A DNA stretch of 64,000 nucleotides, from positions 10,119,244-10,183,243 of the forward strand of contig NC_049994.1 in the NCBI RefSeq assembly GCF_000003815.2, written 5' to 3'. Shown piece after piece: positions 61,901 through 64,000 of the stretch (positions are counted from its first letter, which is position 1; every line of letters starts with the position of its first letter). The stretch comes from Branchiostoma floridae. Its lineage: Eukaryota; Chordata; Leptocardii; Amphioxiformes; Branchiostomatidae. A model generated the notes under the pieces. The model saw only the letters and a list, made by a program, of their open reading frames with translations, did not search any database and had not been told where the DNA came from. The position numbers were made by a program, and so were the translations under genes.

Positions 61901-63945
61901 CAATGACATCTAAAGGATTGTGGATATTGCTGTGCGCACATCAATGTGATCAAATTGAACTTGGGGAGTCGATGAACGGATTTTAGACTTTACAAGGGTA
62001 ATCATTTCTTCATTTCCCGTCTCCTTAATTGTTTCTTCGATCGAGAAACATACCTCATCTGCAGACTGCTATGCTGAAAACTATTTGTTTAGACGACAAG
62101 TTTTGTCTTTTTGTACCCCCAACTTGGGTGTTCTGGTCACGATTACTAAATATATTACGAACTAAAACGTCACGGGATGTTTTGTCAGCTGTATCTCAAG
62201 TGGCCATGGAGAAATAATGCAGAACCAAATAATGTTATCATATGAATGATTTCTAACAAAATATTTCAGTTCATATTTAACTACTCAATCAGATACTTAT
62301 TGCTTAAGGGAAATAACAGTATGCTAAATGTCTATAAAGAGCATCAGTGGTTCAATGTGTCCATACACAAAGTGTGCTTGGCACGGACAGAAGTTGGAAC
62401 ACTTGTCACGCTGAAACTTTTATAGATTTTATTGATGTGATCCAGCTTGCTGACCTTTGCCTCTGATATTGCTACTTGCCTTGTCTGGAACCGTGTAATA
62501 AAATCCTGGTCTAATATGAAAGATATGTGCAAAGAATATCATATTCTAAGTGAAATAAGGACGAAAACAGCTCACTTGTGAAAAGTTAAGCCCAAATGTC
62601 ATCAGAAACACCTTTCGTACAATCACGATGCTTAAAGTTGAGATATTTGGCACGAGAGGATAGACTTTCATAGATTGAGTGTCATAAAACTAAAACTTCA
62701 TTTTAATCACGATGGCTCAGTGAGCAAGACGTTAAAGTCCTTCACACATGGTTAGCACCCAGTGCATTACACGGATTTTTCTTGAACATCTTTATTTCAG
62801 AGTCTTAAATAGAAAGTTTGAGTGTACTCCAAGATGCTGTTGCACTGTCTCTGTCTGTTTTCAATTCTGTACCATAAACCATAACTCTTTGCTGCGCCTT
62901 TGCAGTTTGAATATCAAATCAAACTGTATAAACCATCATGGCTGTCCTGTACGTATACAATGATGAATTGAATTGAAACTTTGGCTAACGATAGTTTAAG
63001 CTTAAGACTAGATTAATATCGGTAAAGTTGACTAAGAGTGAGAATACATAAGATTTATAAAATCAGGTTCGTTCATACGTGGATACTTTAAAATTCTTAT
63101 TTCTTCTAACGGGCACTAGTATTGGCATAATGATGAAGTGGCCTGAGACAAAGTAAAAACATTAGATCTACATCAAGTATTAGACATTAGATTTGTAAAA
63201 CACCAATAAAAGTCATTTGTTCATACTAATAAAAATAACGATAATACACTCATCGATAAGACAGGCGTGAAGAATGAAAGCGAATTCGAGGGCAGTCGAT
63301 TACGTGCTCTGATTTGTTGTCATGTTCTTCAACATTTGCCCTTCTTACAGATGCTTGCAGTCTATGTCTTTCTATGTCAATTCCCTGTAAATGAAAGCAC
63401 AGCCAAAACATGTTGATAATTATCATAATGCATACACGGAAAATAGAAAATATTGTTACCAATGTGGCTGCAATATACCGATTAGAAACACAAAATGTAG
63501 CCAGAAGTTTTAAAATTTCAAAGTCGCAGTTCGTTCTGGTAACATGTGAGTATACCCTCAGACGATGTTTTACTAGTTTTATACTCTGATATATGGCTGA
63601 TATATATGATTATGATTATGATATATATATATCTGATATATGATTATGATTATAATTATACAATGTTATGTAATGGCGTATTGAACCTTTAGAATTCCAT
63701 CGGACAACGCTTAATATGCCGCGTTACGCCATGGTATAGCACCACTTTTGAGAGTCTAAAACCAGGCATTTTTAGAATCTTAGAAACTTGTTAAATCCTT
63801 TCTTAGCCATCATTCGAGAAGCTAGATATGTGATCCATTCGAACACCTCAGCACAAAATCCTGACAAGTGAAAATAGAACTATGAATATGGCAGTGGTGT
63901 TTTACGAACGATACATGTTCCTTTATACGTCGATGTAGGTTAGAC
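58951..63945. other. Gene-free stretch to near the right edge
   Basis: No coding gene is supported. The longest open frame, 59676-60074 (132 codons), has no similarity that I recognise. A small hairpin lies at 61757-61818 (TATTTGGCTGC and its complement). TGGCTCAGTGAGC at about 62714 resembles a tRNA A box, but no B box follows at the right spacing. A TA/GAT-rich simple tract lies at about 63590-63660. Confidence 0.45.
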
Positions 63946-64000
63946 ATCCAGGTTATAAGATACACCAAAAAGTAGTTACTCAAGCAACTGGATATGGTCT
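63946..64000. mobile_element. Start of a dispersed repeat cut by the window edge
   Basis: Matches 10513-10570 in intron 3 of FMO gene C over its whole visible length. The element continues beyond the window. Confidence 0.55.

Noticed and set aside
62705-62725. tRNA A-box-like TGGCTCAGTGAGC
   Set aside because: No matching B box or cloverleaf, so not called as a tRNA or SINE.

Overview
The window looks like genomic DNA of a lancelet (Branchiostoma). It holds intron-containing animal genes with GT–AG splice sites, a two-exon posterior (Abd-B class) Hox gene, a tandem cluster of flavin-containing monooxygenase (FMO) genes, short AT-rich intergenic DNA with many miniature inverted-repeat transposons, a tRNA-derived SINE and decayed LINE pieces. 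The species call is an inference from the Hox gene type and the repeat content; no search was run.

Layout. 1-13.0 kb: three FMO genes head to tail on the minus strand, each with four coding exons at matching positions and phases. The leftmost (A) runs off the left edge inside its last exon. B (8057 to 5662, 437 aa) and C (13017 to 9590, 439 aa) have complete reading frames. The A-B and B-C spacers are clear duplicates of each other and each carries a copy of the same foldback element just after the stop codon. Intron 1 of A holds a decayed LINE reverse transcriptase, and intron 1 of C holds a SINE.

13.0-42.0 kb: I can support no gene here. From 16 to 25.5 kb there is a dense island of related small non-autonomous elements that share one internal core, with an array of about six units at 24.1-25.4 kb and a 53-bp perfect foldback at 18.6-18.8 kb. 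Two hAT-like miniature elements sit at 31.4-32.4 kb. From about 37 to 46 kb I see almost no transposon sequence.

42.0-45.2 kb: a posterior Hox gene on the plus strand, with exon 1 at 42270-42795 and homeodomain exon 2 at 44922-45235 (279 aa). The homeodomain is Hox13-like. No other Hox gene lies in the 42 kb on its 5' side, where the FMO genes are instead. Hox genes in a cluster are ordered with posterior genes at the 5' end, so this gene is probably at the posterior end of the cluster (Hox15 or Hox14). The number cannot be settled from the sequence alone.

45.3-64 kb: no supported gene. It contains a foldback element at 46.6 kb, a near-perfect RFX X-box palindrome at 46.4 kb, several local tandem duplications, microsatellites, and at the right edge the start of a repeat that also occurs in intron 3 of FMO gene C.

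The FMO genes and the Hox gene have no evident functional link. The window most likely spans the junction between the posterior edge of the Hox cluster and unrelated neighbouring genes.
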